From positions 1-64,000 of the forward strand of contig NZ_FNJM01000003.1 in assembly GCF_900104115.1 (NCBI RefSeq): a stretch of 64,000 bases of DNA, read 5' to 3'. Each line of letters begins with the position of its first letter. Positions within the stretch are counted from its first letter, which is position 1. Both the position numbers and the translations under genes were made by a program. The stretch is from Clostridium gasigenes. Its GTDB lineage: Bacteria; Bacillota; Clostridia; Clostridiales; Clostridiaceae. Positions 54,606 to 63,798 of the stretch are shown one piece after another. The notes under the pieces were generated by a model, which did not search any database, had not been told where the DNA came from, and was given only the letters and a program-made list of their open reading frames with translations.

Positions 54606-54893
54606 GTGGAAATAATAGCAAAGGGCATTTCTAAAAAAATAGTCTTAATGCTTAGCTATCCATCTGATGAAGTTGGTAATAAGTTAGTAGATATAGATAT
54701 GCTTGATGAAAAAGGTGTTAATCCTTGAACAGATGTTTTAACTGAAAAACAATTTCGTGATTATTTCGGATATGAAAAGCATACTTTTACATGTGTTGAT
54801 TATAAATCTTTAATTAAAGAATATGGTGTTGATTGTAAAGTTATATTTTCAAACAATCCAAAAACTATCTTAGCTATACAAAATAATATTTGA
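54606..54893 (+). pseudogene. ORF interrupted by a TGA codon, 5' truncated
   Basis: A frame of 95 codons with one internal TGA at 54726-54728. It reads well on both sides: IVLMLSYPSDEVGNKLVDID before, TDVLTEKQFRDYFGYEKHTF and EYGVDCKVIFSNNPKTILAI after. The residue before the stop is NP and the codon was probably TGG. GTG at 54606 has no ribosome site and a stop lies just before it, so the 5' end is lost. I do not recognise the family. Confidence 0.6.
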
Positions 54894-54907
54894 AATAACT
54901 TAAACTA

Positions 54908-54947
54908 AATAAGCAGTCTAAATGATTATTTAGACTGCTTATTTTTT
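54908..54947 (+). terminator. terminator after the interrupted ORF
   Basis: AATAAGCAGTCTAAAT and ATTTAGACTGCTTATT form a perfect 16-base stem with a four-base loop, followed by TTTT. Well preserved although the gene before it is broken. Confidence 0.85.
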
Positions 54948-55230
54948 ATAGTTCATTCTGATCAAATTGCTTTTTAATTAAGGTTCTTTGAAAAACTAAT
55001 TGTTCATAATTTTATTAGTTGTATTATACATATTGCAAAAATAGTCTATTTATAGATACTCATGTTATAATATACTAAGTATTTATTAATTTTATTATTA
55101 ATGAAATTAAATATATAACATAGGAAAATACTTAGCTTAGGCATATTTAAAAAATAACACTTCAATCTGCTAGTTTATTTTGCACCTTGCCTTGTTATTT
55201 TTTACAAATGCGTTAAATGGAGGAATATTA
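54948..55230. other. intergenic region before the PHP phosphatase gene
   Basis: About 280 bases, AT-rich; a TATAAT lies near 55069. Bases 55150-55180 loosely resemble the dispersed repeat. No ORF with a ribosome site other than the gene that follows. Confidence 0.4.
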
Positions 55231-56010
55231 ATGAAAACTAATTATCACACTCACAACTATAGATGTAATCATGCAAAAGGTACTGTTTTGGAGTATGTTT
55301 TAGAAGCACTTAATGCCGGCCTTGATGAAATAGGTATATCTGATCACTTACCACATCCTGGTAAAGATTTTGCTTCAAAAAGTAGAATGTCCTATGATGA
55401 TCTAAATAATTATTTTAATGATATAGATGAAGCAATTAAAATATATGGTGATAAAATATCTATAAAAAAATCTATAGAATGTGAATATTTCGAAGAATAT
55501 CAATGGCTTTATGATGAACTTAGAGAAAAATATAAAGTAGATTACTTGATACTTGGAGCTCATTTTTTTCCTTATAAAGGTGAAATGACATATATAGGCA
55601 AAGTAGATTTAACCCCTGAATTATTAGAGGATTATGTTAATTATGTTATTACCTCAATGGATTCTGGTAATTTTAATTACTTAGCTCACCCAGATCTTTT
55701 TGGAATGCAATATTTGAATTGGGATGAGCATTCAGAAAAAGCTTCAAGAAGAATTTTGCAAAAAGCACAAGACCTTAATATCCCTTTAGAAATAAATATA
55801 AATGGACTAAGAAGATCAACAATTCTATATAACAAAGGAGAAAGACATCCCTATCCTCATAAAGACTTCTGGAGTCTTTCTAATGAATATGATGTTGATA
55901 TAATTATAGGGATTGATGCTCATAACCCTAGTGAAATGAATGATTTAGATATGGGTCATAAATTTGCTAAATCTCTAGGAATATCAGTAATAGATAGACT
56001 AATATTTTAG
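55231..56010 (+). CDS. PHP-domain histidinol-phosphatase family protein
   Basis: A 259-residue metal-dependent phosphoesterase. PHP motifs are NYHTHNYRCNHAKG at the start, EIGISDHLPHPG, the metal ligand Glu in SIECEYF, YLILGAHFF, YLAHPDLFGM and the final IGIDAHNPSE. This is the HisK/HisJ type of histidinol phosphatase, but no histidine genes are near, so it may dephosphorylate another substrate. ATG at 55231 lies eight bases behind GGAGG; the upstream 17 codons of the same frame are not needed. It is a single gene. Confidence 0.85.
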   Translation: MKTNYHTHNYRCNHAKGTVLEYVLEALNAGLDEIGISDHLPHPGKDFASKSRMSYDDLNNYFNDIDEAIKIYGDKISIKKSIECEYFEEYQWLYDELREKYKVDYLILGAHFFPYKGEMTYIGKVDLTPELLEDYVNYVITSMDSGNFNYLAHPDLFGMQYLNWDEHSEKASRRILQKAQDLNIPLEININGLRRSTILYNKGERHPYPHKDFWSLSNEYDVDIIIGIDAHNPSEMNDLDMGHKFAKSLGISVIDRLIF

Positions 56011-56102
56011 GACAACCCACACCTAAAAATAATAATCTAATCTGACTAGTTATTTTTTAAATATCCCTTATGCTACTAATTCTAGTATTTTACATAAAAA
56101 CT

Positions 56103-56147
56103 AAGAGAGTAATTTAGTATTCTTTAAAATACTAAATTACTCTCTTT
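56103..56147. terminator. bidirectional terminator
   Basis: AAGAGAGTAATTTAGTATT and AATACTAAATTACTCTCTT form a perfect stem of 19 bases around a short loop, between two convergent genes, with TTTTAATT after it. Confidence 0.85.
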
Positions 56148-56201
56148 TAATTATTTATATTGTTAATAACTTTTAATAGGTTTAAAAGCTCTTTTCTATT
56201 C

Positions 56202-56714
56202 TTATCTTTCTTTTAAAGAATCTATAAAGTCTATAAATTCATAATTGTTTTCTTCATTTACTTTAATTACATTTTGCAATTCATCAAGTTCATTAACTTT
56301 ATATAATTCTATTAGTGAATTTTTATCTTTACCAAAGTATTGCGAAACTATTTTAATTCCATCTACAGAATTCATATCTATGTACTCTGCATATTTTTTA
56401 TCTTCAATATAAGTTATATTTCCTATTTCTTTATCTAATGAAACAACTTTTATTACTGTAAGCGTTTCTCTATTATCATTTATGAAGTTTAAGAATTCAT
56501 AGAACTTTTTATGATCATTACATTTAATGTACTCTTCTCCAGTTCCATAACCTGTTCCATGCACATTTTCCTTTTCTTTTGAAGATACTATTCCTTCTGA
56601 AAAGAAATAATTAAGTTCTTCTAACCACTCTTCACCTAAATATTCTTCTTCCTCCGGATTAATTTTAAACCATACACTTATTTCTTTTGTATTTTTAACT
56701 ATATCATTTTCCAT
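56202..56714 (-). CDS. hypothetical acidic protein
   Basis: A 170-residue cytosolic protein, rich in Glu and Asp (MENDIVKNTKEISVWFKINP, EEEEYLGEEWLEELNYFF). Features include GTGYGTGEEYIKCNDHKKFY and an acidic C-terminal helix (YEFIDFIDSLKER). No known motif; the mixed alpha/beta pattern recalls small SMI1/immunity-like proteins, but I cannot support this. ATG at 56714 follows GGGAG by seven bases, so the 13 codons upstream are left out. It is a single gene. Confidence 0.6.
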   Translation of the reverse strand: MENDIVKNTKEISVWFKINPEEEEYLGEEWLEELNYFFSEGIVSSKEKENVHGTGYGTGEEYIKCNDHKKFYEFLNFINDNRETLTVIKVVSLDKEIGNITYIEDKKYAEYIDMNSVDGIKIVSQYFGKDKNSLIELYKVNELDELQNVIKVNEENNYEFIDFIDSLKER

Positions 56715-56943
56715 AATAAATCTCCCTTTACTTAAAACTATTGAATATATCATCTAATTGAGTCTTTAATTTAAACTTTATATAATAATAATTTTGCCAT
56801 ATCTTTTAATAAAAAGAAAGGGAAATTATATTTTTTATTCTTTTATTTTTATAATCTAACTAGACACAGTATATTATGGTAAAATATTGTTAAACTAATA
56901 AGTAATATGAGGTAATATTACAGCCTAGTAAAGGATGAAAATT

Positions 56944-57813
56944 ATGAAAAACTTAAAATTTTATTTTAAATTCATTATATATTATTTAACTAATAACATT
57001 ATAAGCTCAAAAGATATTGGGAAATCTTTTGATAGGATAAGTAATAATTATGATTCTATATATTTAAAACAAATTATTAATTCTAGTACTCCTATGCTTG
57101 ATGAAATAATAAATAAGTTGCAATCCAATACTAAAGAAGATTTGAATATTTTGGATCTTGGTTGTGCCACTGGTTTTAATAGTAACTATATTTATAGCAA
57201 ATTAAAAACCGGCACCTATATCTTAGTTGATATTTCCAAAGGCATGCTAAATAACGCTAAATCAAATTGTGATTTTAACTGTGTTTTTGTAGAAAGTGAT
57301 ATGTTAGCTTATTTAAATAAATGTTCTGATAATTCTATGGATGTAATAATTTGTTCCTATGCCATTAGCTATAACTGTCCTAAAAAAATAATTAAAGAAT
57401 GTTGCCGAGTTCTTAAAAATGGTGGCTTCTTTGGAGTAATTGATAATTTAAAAGGAACTTTACCTGAACTTAAAAAACTTTATCCTAAATTGCTTGTTAA
57501 TCATCAAGATTTAGTAAATAAGCTTATTGTTAAATTACCTTACTCTAGAAATGAATATTTCTTTGAAAAAATGTTTGTTGATAATAGATTTAATAGAATA
57601 AATTTAAAATCTGACTCACATATGCTTAATTTCAATAATAAGACTATCCTATGCGATTTCCTTTGTACATCCGGCATATTATCCCCTTTAGATTCAGCAA
57701 TTGATTTAGAGCATCCTAGAGTGAAATTTACTTTAGCAAATTTGTTAGACTATTATAATATAAATAACCTTACTCATAAATATATTTGGGGTTCCTTTAG
57801 AAATGATAAGTAA
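56944..57813 (+). CDS. class I SAM-dependent methyltransferase
   Basis: A 289-residue enzyme. Motif I ILDLGCATGFNSNYIYSKL (about 75-93), motif II TYILVDISKGMLNNA, the acidic VESDMLAYLNK and post-motif II DVIICSYAISYNCPKKIIKECCRVLKNGGFF define the UbiE/Methyltransf_11 type. The last 90 residues are specific and I do not recognise them. ATG at 56944 is nine bases from AAAGG; the ATG at 56935 is directly behind it, too close. The substrate is unknown. Single gene. Confidence 0.85.
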   Translation: MKNLKFYFKFIIYYLTNNIISSKDIGKSFDRISNNYDSIYLKQIINSSTPMLDEIINKLQSNTKEDLNILDLGCATGFNSNYIYSKLKTGTYILVDISKGMLNNAKSNCDFNCVFVESDMLAYLNKCSDNSMDVIICSYAISYNCPKKIIKECCRVLKNGGFFGVIDNLKGTLPELKKLYPKLLVNHQDLVNKLIVKLPYSRNEYFFEKMFVDNRFNRINLKSDSHMLNFNNKTILCDFLCTSGILSPLDSAIDLEHPRVKFTLANLLDYYNINNLTHKYIWGSFRNDK

Positions 57814-57920
57814 GTCAGGGTAAAATAAATATCAAGAATACTAACTCGTTATTTATTTGGATATATCTAACGTAAGGTACTTAAAAATAAATAATTTATA
57901 CATATCTACATGATGAGTAG

Positions 57921-57967
57921 AAAAAAGACTGAAAGCTAGATATAACCTAACTTTCAGTCTTTTTTTA
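57921..57967 (-). terminator. terminator of purB
   Basis: AAAAAAGACTGAAAG and CTTTCAGTCTTTTTT form a long stem, 17 bases after the purB stop; both strands end in T-runs, so it may also stop transcription from the methyltransferase gene. Confidence 0.8.
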
Positions 57968-57983
57968 TATGCCTGATATAATT

Positions 57984-59414
57984 TTAAACGCTTATATCAC
58001 TTTTTATTTCTAAAGCTTCCTTATTTGCTTCTATTATTGGATTTATATATTCTTCAATAAATTCTACTGTTTGACTTGGTGCTCTACCAACAAACTTTAT
58101 TGGATCTATTATTTTAAGTATTTCTTCTCTTGATAATTTAAAACTATCATCATTTATTATTCTTTCTATAAGATCATTATCAAGACCTTCGCCCTTAACT
58201 CTTTCTGCCGCTGCCATTGAGTGAAGTCTTATGCTCTCATGAAGTTCTTGTCTGTCACAACCTAATTTAACAGATTCCATCATTATGTTTTCCGTAGCCA
58301 TAAATGGTAACTCATTAATTACATGAGCTGCTATTACCTTTTCATATACAACCATATTTTCTGCTATGTTAATATAAAGGTTTAATACTCCATCAAGTGC
58401 AAGGAATGCTTCTGGAACCGCTATTCTCTTATTTGCTGAATCATCAAGTGTTCTTTCAAACCATTGTGTTGATGCTGTTATCGCTGGGTTTAATGAATTA
58501 ACTATAACATATCTAGCTAAAGATGCAATTCTTTCACTTCTCATTGGATTTCTCTTATATGCCATTGCAGATGATCCTATTTGATTTTTTTCAAATGGCT
58601 CTTCAATTTCTTTCATACTTTGAAGTAATCTTAAATCATTACTAAATTTATATGCACTTTGTGCTACCTGTGATAATGTATTTAAAATTATTGAATCTAA
58701 TTTTCTTGGATAAGTTTGACCTGTAACCCCATAACTCTTCTCAAATCCCATTTTTTCAGCTACTATTTTATCTAATGCCTTAACCTTAGTCTCATCATCT
58801 TCAAAAAGATTCATGAAGCTTGCTTGTGTTCCAGTAGTTCCTTTAACCCCTAGTAATTTTAGAGTTGATAACAAGAAATCTATATTTTCAATATCCATCA
58901 CTAAATCTTGCATCCAAAGTGATGCTCTTTTTCCAACTGTAGTTAATTGAGCTGGTTGGAAATGTGTAAAACCTAGTGTTGGCATATCCTTATATTTCAT
59001 TGCAAAGTTTGATAAATGATTTAATACTGTTACTATTTTCTTTTTAGTTAAAAGAATAGCATCTCTCATTATTATTACATCTGTATTATCCCCTACATAG
59101 CAACTAGTAGCTCCTAGGTGAATTATCCCCTTAGCACTTGGACATTGTAATCCATATGCATATACATGGCTCATTACATCATGTCTAACTTCTTTTTCTT
59201 TCTTTATTGCTTCTTCATAATTTATATTATTAATATTAGATCTAAGCTCTTCAATTTGCGCCTCAGTAATATTAAGCCCTAATTCTTTTTCACCTTCTGC
59301 TAATGCTACCCATAATTTTCTCCAAGTTGTAAATTTCATATTTTCAGAAAATATGTAGCTCATTTCCTTTGATGCATACCTTGAATTTAATGGTGAGTTG
59401 TATAAATCTCTCAT
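57984..59414 (-). CDS. purB: adenylosuccinate lyase
   Basis: A 476-residue enzyme of the fumarase/aspartase superfamily that makes AMP from adenylosuccinate and AICAR from SAICAR. NSPLNSRYASKEMSYIFSEN starts the protein; HLGATSCYVGDNTD is conserved region 1, TLGFTHFQPAQLTTVGKR region 2 with its catalytic His, and the signature GSSAMAYKRNPMRSE carries the catalytic Ser. ATG lies behind GGAGG with a nine-base spacer. The gene stands alone, away from the pur operon, as in many clostridia. Confidence 0.93.
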   Translation of the reverse strand: MRDLYNSPLNSRYASKEMSYIFSENMKFTTWRKLWVALAEGEKELGLNITEAQIEELRSNINNINYEEAIKKEKEVRHDVMSHVYAYGLQCPSAKGIIHLGATSCYVGDNTDVIIMRDAILLTKKKIVTVLNHLSNFAMKYKDMPTLGFTHFQPAQLTTVGKRASLWMQDLVMDIENIDFLLSTLKLLGVKGTTGTQASFMNLFEDDETKVKALDKIVAEKMGFEKSYGVTGQTYPRKLDSIILNTLSQVAQSAYKFSNDLRLLQSMKEIEEPFEKNQIGSSAMAYKRNPMRSERIASLARYVIVNSLNPAITASTQWFERTLDDSANKRIAVPEAFLALDGVLNLYINIAENMVVYEKVIAAHVINELPFMATENIMMESVKLGCDRQELHESIRLHSMAAAERVKGEGLDNDLIERIINDDSFKLSREEILKIIDPIKFVGRAPSQTVEFIEEYINPIIEANKEALEIKSDISV

Positions 59415-59554
59415 CCTGTATAACCTCCGAATAATTTTATATTTTTATTTCATATAATTCGTATTATATCATAAATATAATATTTTTTCAGTTATATTAT
59501 AATTTTTTTTCTCATATATATAAGTTGAAATCGAAATCAAAGGAGGATTTTTCT

Positions 59555-59764
59555 ATGTTTAAATTATCAATAATTGATAAAATTTCATTCTTATTAGTAA
59601 TAATTGGAGCTATTAACTGGGGTGTAATAGGTTTATTTAACTTAAATTTTATATCCTTATTAGTTGCAGGTTCAATCATTTTACAAAAAATTATTTATAT
59701 TATGGTATTTGTTGCCTCTTTAAACTTAATTTATTTGGTATTCAAATGTAAGACATTTAAATAA
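59555..59764 (+). CDS. DUF378 family membrane protein
   Basis: A 69-residue protein with two hydrophobic segments (about 8-28 and 38-60). IDKISFLLVIIGAINWGVIG with LFNLNFI is the DUF378 signature. Function unknown; copies are common in Firmicutes. ATG at 59555 lies eight bases behind AAAGGAGG; the ten upstream codons include the ribosome site and are excluded. It is a single gene followed by a short hairpin. Confidence 0.85.
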   Translation: MFKLSIIDKISFLLVIIGAINWGVIGLFNLNFISLLVAGSIILQKIIYIMVFVASLNLIYLVFKCKTFK

Positions 59765-59809
59765 ATTTAATTCTTACATATATTTTTTACAATTTTATTT
59801 TTCAAATGC

Positions 59810-59840
59810 AAAAAGAGTGCCAAATGGCACTCTTTTTATT
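59810..59840. terminator. terminator between DUF378 and ptsH genes
   Basis: AAAAAGAGTGCC and GGCACTCTTTTT form a perfect stem with a four-base loop. It serves the convergent genes on both sides and overlaps the last bases of ptsH's stop. Confidence 0.85.
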
Positions 59841-60099
59841 AGTCTTCTAAAGTTTCTATTAACTTAACTATTGCATCTACTGCTAAAGCTTCGTCATCTC
59901 CGTTTGCTGAAACGTTGATTGCCGCACCTTTAGTAACTCCTAATGAAAGAACTCCAATTAAGCTCTTAACATTAGCTTTTTTACCGTTAAATTCTATGCT
60001 TACATCAGATTTGAATGATGAAGCTTTTTTAACTAATAAAGTTGCTGGTCTAGCATGTAAACCAGTTCCGTTGTTAACTACAACCTCTTTAGATACCAT
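59839..60099 (-). CDS. ptsH: HPr phosphocarrier protein
   Basis: An 86-residue HPr-type protein that passes phosphate from enzyme I to sugar-specific EIIA domains of the PTS. The active His is in GTGLHARPATLLVKKA (about position 15) and the regulatory Ser in ANVKSLIGVLSLGV (about 46) is also kept, so it could be phosphorylated by HPr kinase for carbon control. This tells it from Crh, which lacks the His. ATG at 60099 follows GAGGTG. ptsI is not adjacent. Confidence 0.9.
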   Translation of the reverse strand: MVSKEVVVNNGTGLHARPATLLVKKASSFKSDVSIEFNGKKANVKSLIGVLSLGVTKGAAINVSANGDDEALAVDAIVKLIETLED

Positions 60100-60213
60100 T
60101 AAAACACACCTCATTTACTAAATTTAATTTAGTTACCTAGGTAACTACTCCATTATAAACGCAAAAAGATAAAATTTCAAGTTTTTACTTAAAAGCTTTT
60201 CATTTTTTTAAAA

Positions 60214-60474
60214 CTACCTTGGTTGAATGATTAATTTTATAGCTGTTCTTTGCTCACCATTAATTAATATATCTGTGAATGCAGGAATACAAACTATATC
60301 TTTTCCGCTAGGAGCCACGAATCCTCTTGCTATAGCTATTGCTTTTACTGCCTGATTTATAGCACCTGCCCCCACTGCTTGAATTTCTACTATATTCTTT
60401 TCTTTAATAATAGCCGCCACTGCACCTGCTACTGAATTTGGATTAGATTTTGTTGAAACTTTTAATACATCCAT
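60214..60474 (-). CDS. spoVS: stage V sporulation protein S
   Basis: An 86-residue protein matching SpoVS over its full length: MDVLKVSTKSNPNSVAGAVA, AVGAGAINQAVKAIAIARG, and PAFTDILINGEQRTAIKLII. SpoVS affects septation and coat assembly in sporulation and probably binds nucleic acid (Alba-like fold). It lies just downstream of the RNase Y gene on the same strand, an order conserved in spore-forming clostridia, with a hairpin between them. ATG follows GGGGG. Confidence 0.93.
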   Translation of the reverse strand: MDVLKVSTKSNPNSVAGAVAAIIKEKNIVEIQAVGAGAINQAVKAIAIARGFVAPSGKDIVCIPAFTDILINGEQRTAIKLIIQPR

Positions 60475-60595
60475 TTTACCATTACCCCCTATTTAGAAAA
60501 TCGTTTACACTTTGATGCAAACTATATTCTTGCTATTTTATATATTCTACTAAAATTGTATAATTCCTTTTATATTTATATATATTTTGCAAATA

Positions 60596-60628
60596 AAAAT
60601 ACATTTTGCAAAAGCAAAATGTATTTTT
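60596..60628 (-). terminator. terminator of rny
   Basis: AAAAATACATTTTGC and GCAAAATGTATTTTT form a perfect 15-base stem with a four-base loop, starting four bases after the rny stop. Confidence 0.85.
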
Positions 60629-60631
60629 AAT

Positions 60632-62167
60632 TTATTTAGCAAAATCAACGGCTCTAGTTTCCCTTATAACGTTAATTTTAATTTGTCCTGGATATTCTAA
60701 TTGTTCTTCAACTTTTTTAGCAAGGCTTCTAGCTAATTCTATTGCACCTGCATCGTCTAATTTATCTGGTTTAACCATAATTCTAATCTCTCTACCAGCT
60801 TGAATGGCATATGACTTTTCTACACCCTCATAAGAATTTGCGATTTCTTCAAGATTTTGTAATCTTTTAATGTAATTTTCTACTGCTTCTCGTCTAGCAC
60901 CAGGTCTAGCTGCTGATATGGCATCTGCTGCTTGAACTAACACGGCTTCTAATGTTAACATTTCAACGTCACCATGGTGAGCTGCAATGGCATTACAAAT
61001 TGCAGGGGATTCATGGTATTTTTTAGCCATTTCTCCACTTATAACTGCATGTGGTCCTTCTTGTTTTACAACTTTACCTATATCATGTAATAAACCTGCT
61101 CTTCTTGCTAGATTAGCATCTAATCCAAGTTCTGAAGCCATTAGACCAGCTAAATATGAAACTTGTATGGAATGCTTTAATACATTTTGTCCATAACTAG
61201 TTCTATATTTTAATCTACCAAGTAGTTTAGTTATTTCTGGATGTAATCCATGAATACCTGTTTCAAGAGCGGCTTGTTCGCCTTCTTCTTTGATATCAAT
61301 TTCTACATCTTTCGTAGCTCTATCTACCATTTCTTCAATTCTTGCTGGATGAATTCTTCCATCTACTATTAACTTTTCAAGTGCTATTTTAGCTATTTCC
61401 CTTCTTACAGGGTCAAAGCTTGATAAAATAACCGCTTCTGGAGTATCATCTATAATTAAATCTACCCCTGTTAACGTTTCAAGTGTTCTAATGTTTCTTC
61501 CTTCTCTACCAATAATTCTACCCTTCATTTCATCATTAGGTAGGGCAACAACGTGTACTGTTGATTCTGAGACATGGTCTGCAGCGCATCTTTGAATAGC
61601 ACTTGTAATAATTTCTCTTGCTTTTTTATCTGCTTCTTCCTTTGCCTTTGCTTCTATATCTTTAACCATCATAGCTGATTCATAAGTAATTTCCTTTTTG
61701 ATTTCATCTAAAAGAATTTCCTTAGCTTGATCAGAAGAAAGATTTGCTATTCTTTCAAGCTCTTCTCTCCTATTTTTATGCAGTTCTTGTATATTGGCCT
61801 CCATTTGATCAATTTTTTGCATTCTATTATTGATTGTTTCTTCTTTCTTTTCTAAAAGATCACCTTTTTTATCTAATGACTCTTCTTTTTGAATTAATCT
61901 TCTTTCAAGCCTTTGGATTTCATTTCTTCTCTCGCGAGAATCTTTCTCAAAATCATTTCTTAGTCTATGAACTTCTTCCTTTGCTTCTAAAATAGATTCT
62001 TTCTTAGTAGCCTCAGCTTCTCTTTTAGCATTTGCTAATAAATTTTCCGCCTCTTTTTCTAAGCTTTCAATTTTACTTTTTGAAGCACTTTGTATAGCCT
62101 TATGTAATATAAATCCTAAAACAACTAATATTACTATATCAGCTAATATCCAAAAAAATATTTCCAT
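60632..62167 (-). CDS. rny: ribonuclease Y
   Basis: A 511-residue membrane-anchored endoribonuclease that starts mRNA decay. Domains in order: one transmembrane helix ([18 protein letters not shown], residues 4-21), a long coiled coil (25-190, e.g. [20 protein letters not shown]), a KH domain ([20 protein letters not shown]), and an HD domain with the metal motif [12 protein letters not shown] and [11 protein letters not shown]. Length fits the family (about 520). ATG lies six bases behind AGGAGG. It stands downstream of recA, the usual order in Firmicutes. Confidence 0.95.
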   Translation of the reverse strand: MEIFFWILADIVILVVLGFILHKAIQSASKSKIESLEKEAENLLANAKREAEATKKESILEAKEEVHRLRNDFEKDSRERRNEIQRLERRLIQKEESLDKKGDLLEKKEETINNRMQKIDQMEANIQELHKNRREELERIANLSSDQAKEILLDEIKKEITYESAMMVKDIEAKAKEEADKKAREIITSAIQRCAADHVSESTVHVVALPNDEMKGRIIGREGRNIRTLETLTGVDLIIDDTPEAVILSSFDPVRREIAKIALEKLIVDGRIHPARIEEMVDRATKDVEIDIKEEGEQAALETGIHGLHPEITKLLGRLKYRTSYGQNVLKHSIQVSYLAGLMASELGLDANLARRAGLLHDIGKVVKQEGPHAVISGEMAKKYHESPAICNAIAAHHGDVEMLTLEAVLVQAADAISAARPGARREAVENYIKRLQNLEEIANSYEGVEKSYAIQAGREIRIMVKPDKLDDAGAIELARSLAKKVEEQLEYPGQIKINVIRETRAVDFAK

Positions 62168-62554
62168 ATTAACACCTCCTAATATATTTAACCCATTTAT
62201 CTTTTAATAAGAAAATGTAGTCGGTGTCATACTTAATTCTTGCTGTTACTTTGATTATGACAAACCAGTATTTGCTATTATTTTATCTTAAAAATAAAAT
62301 TATGTCAAGTTTAGTTAAATAAAATCTATTTATTAAATTTTAATCTTTTACAATTATTAATTTATCAATATATTCTATATAAACTTATTATTAAACTATA
62401 AAATATTCTTTAAGACTTATTTTGAAAAATTTTCGAAAAAATTAGACTAGCGCTTAGAACTTCTTTTTATAAGAAGTTCTTTTACACCAGTCTATATTAT
62501 AAACATATATTTATATTTATATTCATACTAAGTTATACTACCAAGAAATATTTT
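62168..62554. other. intergenic region between recA and rny
   Basis: About 390 bases with the recA terminator (62443-62493) and the rny promoter region. No ORF. I see no further structured element. Confidence 0.5.
62443..62493 (-). terminator. terminator of recA
   Basis: AGAACTTCTT and AAGAAGTTCT form a perfect stem, with outer AGACT/AGTCT pairing extending it; the minus strand continues AATTTTTTCG. Confidence 0.8.
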
Positions 62555-63637
62555 TTATTTTTTTTCAGTTCCCTTACTTGTTTCCTTTACCACTTTTGCT
62601 GCTTCTTTAACCGCCTCTTTTAGATTCGGTCCTTTTGCTAATGGTAAATTATGTTTTGCTCTAATTTTATTTTCAATATCTAGAGCAACTTCTGGATTTT
62701 CTTTTAAGTATATTTTAGCATTTTCTCTACCTTGGCCTAATCTTATTTCTCCATAAGCAAACCAAGCTCCACTCTTTTGAACTATTTCATCTTTAACACC
62801 AACATCTACTATATTTCCTTCTCTTGATATACCTTCATTATACATTATATCAAATTCAGCTTGTTTAAATGGTGGAGCTACCTTATTTTTAGTTACCTTA
62901 ATTCTTGTTCTGTTACCTACAATGCTATCACCTTGTTTAATTGAATCTATTCTTCTTACATCTAATCTAACTGATGAATAGAACTTTAAAGCTCTTCCAC
63001 CTGGAGTTGTTTCTGGGCTACCAAACATTACTCCAACTTTTTCTCTTAGTTGATTAATAAATACAACTACGCAATTAGATTTACTTATAGTTCCTGTAAG
63101 TTTTCTTAATGCTTGTGACATTAATCTTGCTTGAAGCCCTACATGTGATGCTCCCATTTCGCCTTCTATTTCAGCTCTTGGAACTAACGCTGCAACTGAA
63201 TCCACAATTACAACATCAACTGCACCAGATCTAACTAATGCTTCTGCAATTTCTAAGCCTTGTTCTCCAGTATCTGGTTGTGAAACTATTAGGCCTGCTA
63301 TGTCAACTCCTAAGTTTTTTGCATATCCCGGATCCAAAGCATGCTCAGCATCTATAAATGCTACAGCTCCGCCTGCCTTTTGTGCTTCTGCTGCAATATG
63401 AAGAGCAACAGTTGTTTTACCTGAACTCTCAGGTCCATAAACTTCTATTATTCTACCTTTTGGAACTCCGCCAATTCCAATTGCAATATCTAAATCTAAA
63501 CATCCTGTTGAAACAACATCTAGATTTAACTTACTATTTTCTCCTAATTTCATTATTGCACCTTTACCAAATTGTTTTTCTATTTGGTTCATTGCATTCT
63601 CAATCGCCTTTAATTTATCTGCATCTAAATTCGCCAT
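62555..63637 (-). CDS. recA: recombinase RecA
   Basis: A 360-residue strand-exchange ATPase that also triggers LexA self-cleavage. Walker A GPESSGKT near residues 65-72, [20 protein letters not shown], Walker [19 protein letters not shown], the L1 loop region [19 protein letters not shown], and the L2 region [20 protein letters not shown] are all present. The C-terminus is Lys/Glu-rich ([11 protein letters not shown]). ATG at 63637 follows GGAGG by seven bases; seven codons upstream overlap that site and are excluded. pgsA is upstream, rny downstream. Confidence 0.97.
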   Translation of the reverse strand: MANLDADKLKAIENAMNQIEKQFGKGAIMKLGENSKLNLDVVSTGCLDLDIAIGIGGVPKGRIIEVYGPESSGKTTVALHIAAEAQKAGGAVAFIDAEHALDPGYAKNLGVDIAGLIVSQPDTGEQGLEIAEALVRSGAVDVVIVDSVAALVPRAEIEGEMGASHVGLQARLMSQALRKLTGTISKSNCVVVFINQLREKVGVMFGSPETTPGGRALKFYSSVRLDVRRIDSIKQGDSIVGNRTRIKVTKNKVAPPFKQAEFDIMYNEGISREGNIVDVGVKDEIVQKSGAWFAYGEIRLGQGRENAKIYLKENPEVALDIENKIRAKHNLPLAKGPNLKEAVKEAAKVVKETSKGTEKK

Positions 63638-63730
63638 AATTATTCCTCCCTCGAACATTTGTTCTATACTTGAATTATAAATTAATTATTGTATATAGTC
63701 AATATTTTTTTAAAATATTTTCCATATTAA

Positions 63731-63758
63731 AAGTTCCATCTATATACTAGAAGGAACT
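63731..63758 (-). terminator. terminator of pgsA
   Basis: AGTTCC and GGAACT, with partial inner pairing, form a hairpin in the space between the pgsA stop and recA; T-run on the minus strand is TTTTAATAT. Confidence 0.55.
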
Positions 63759-63798
63759 CTCTTTTTTATCAGTATTACCCAATTATTATGTTTTTAAA

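Noticed and set aside
54606-54893. Selenoprotein gene
   Set aside because: The residue context resembles a lost Trp, no hairpin suited to selenocysteine insertion follows the TGA, and the 5' end of the gene is missing.
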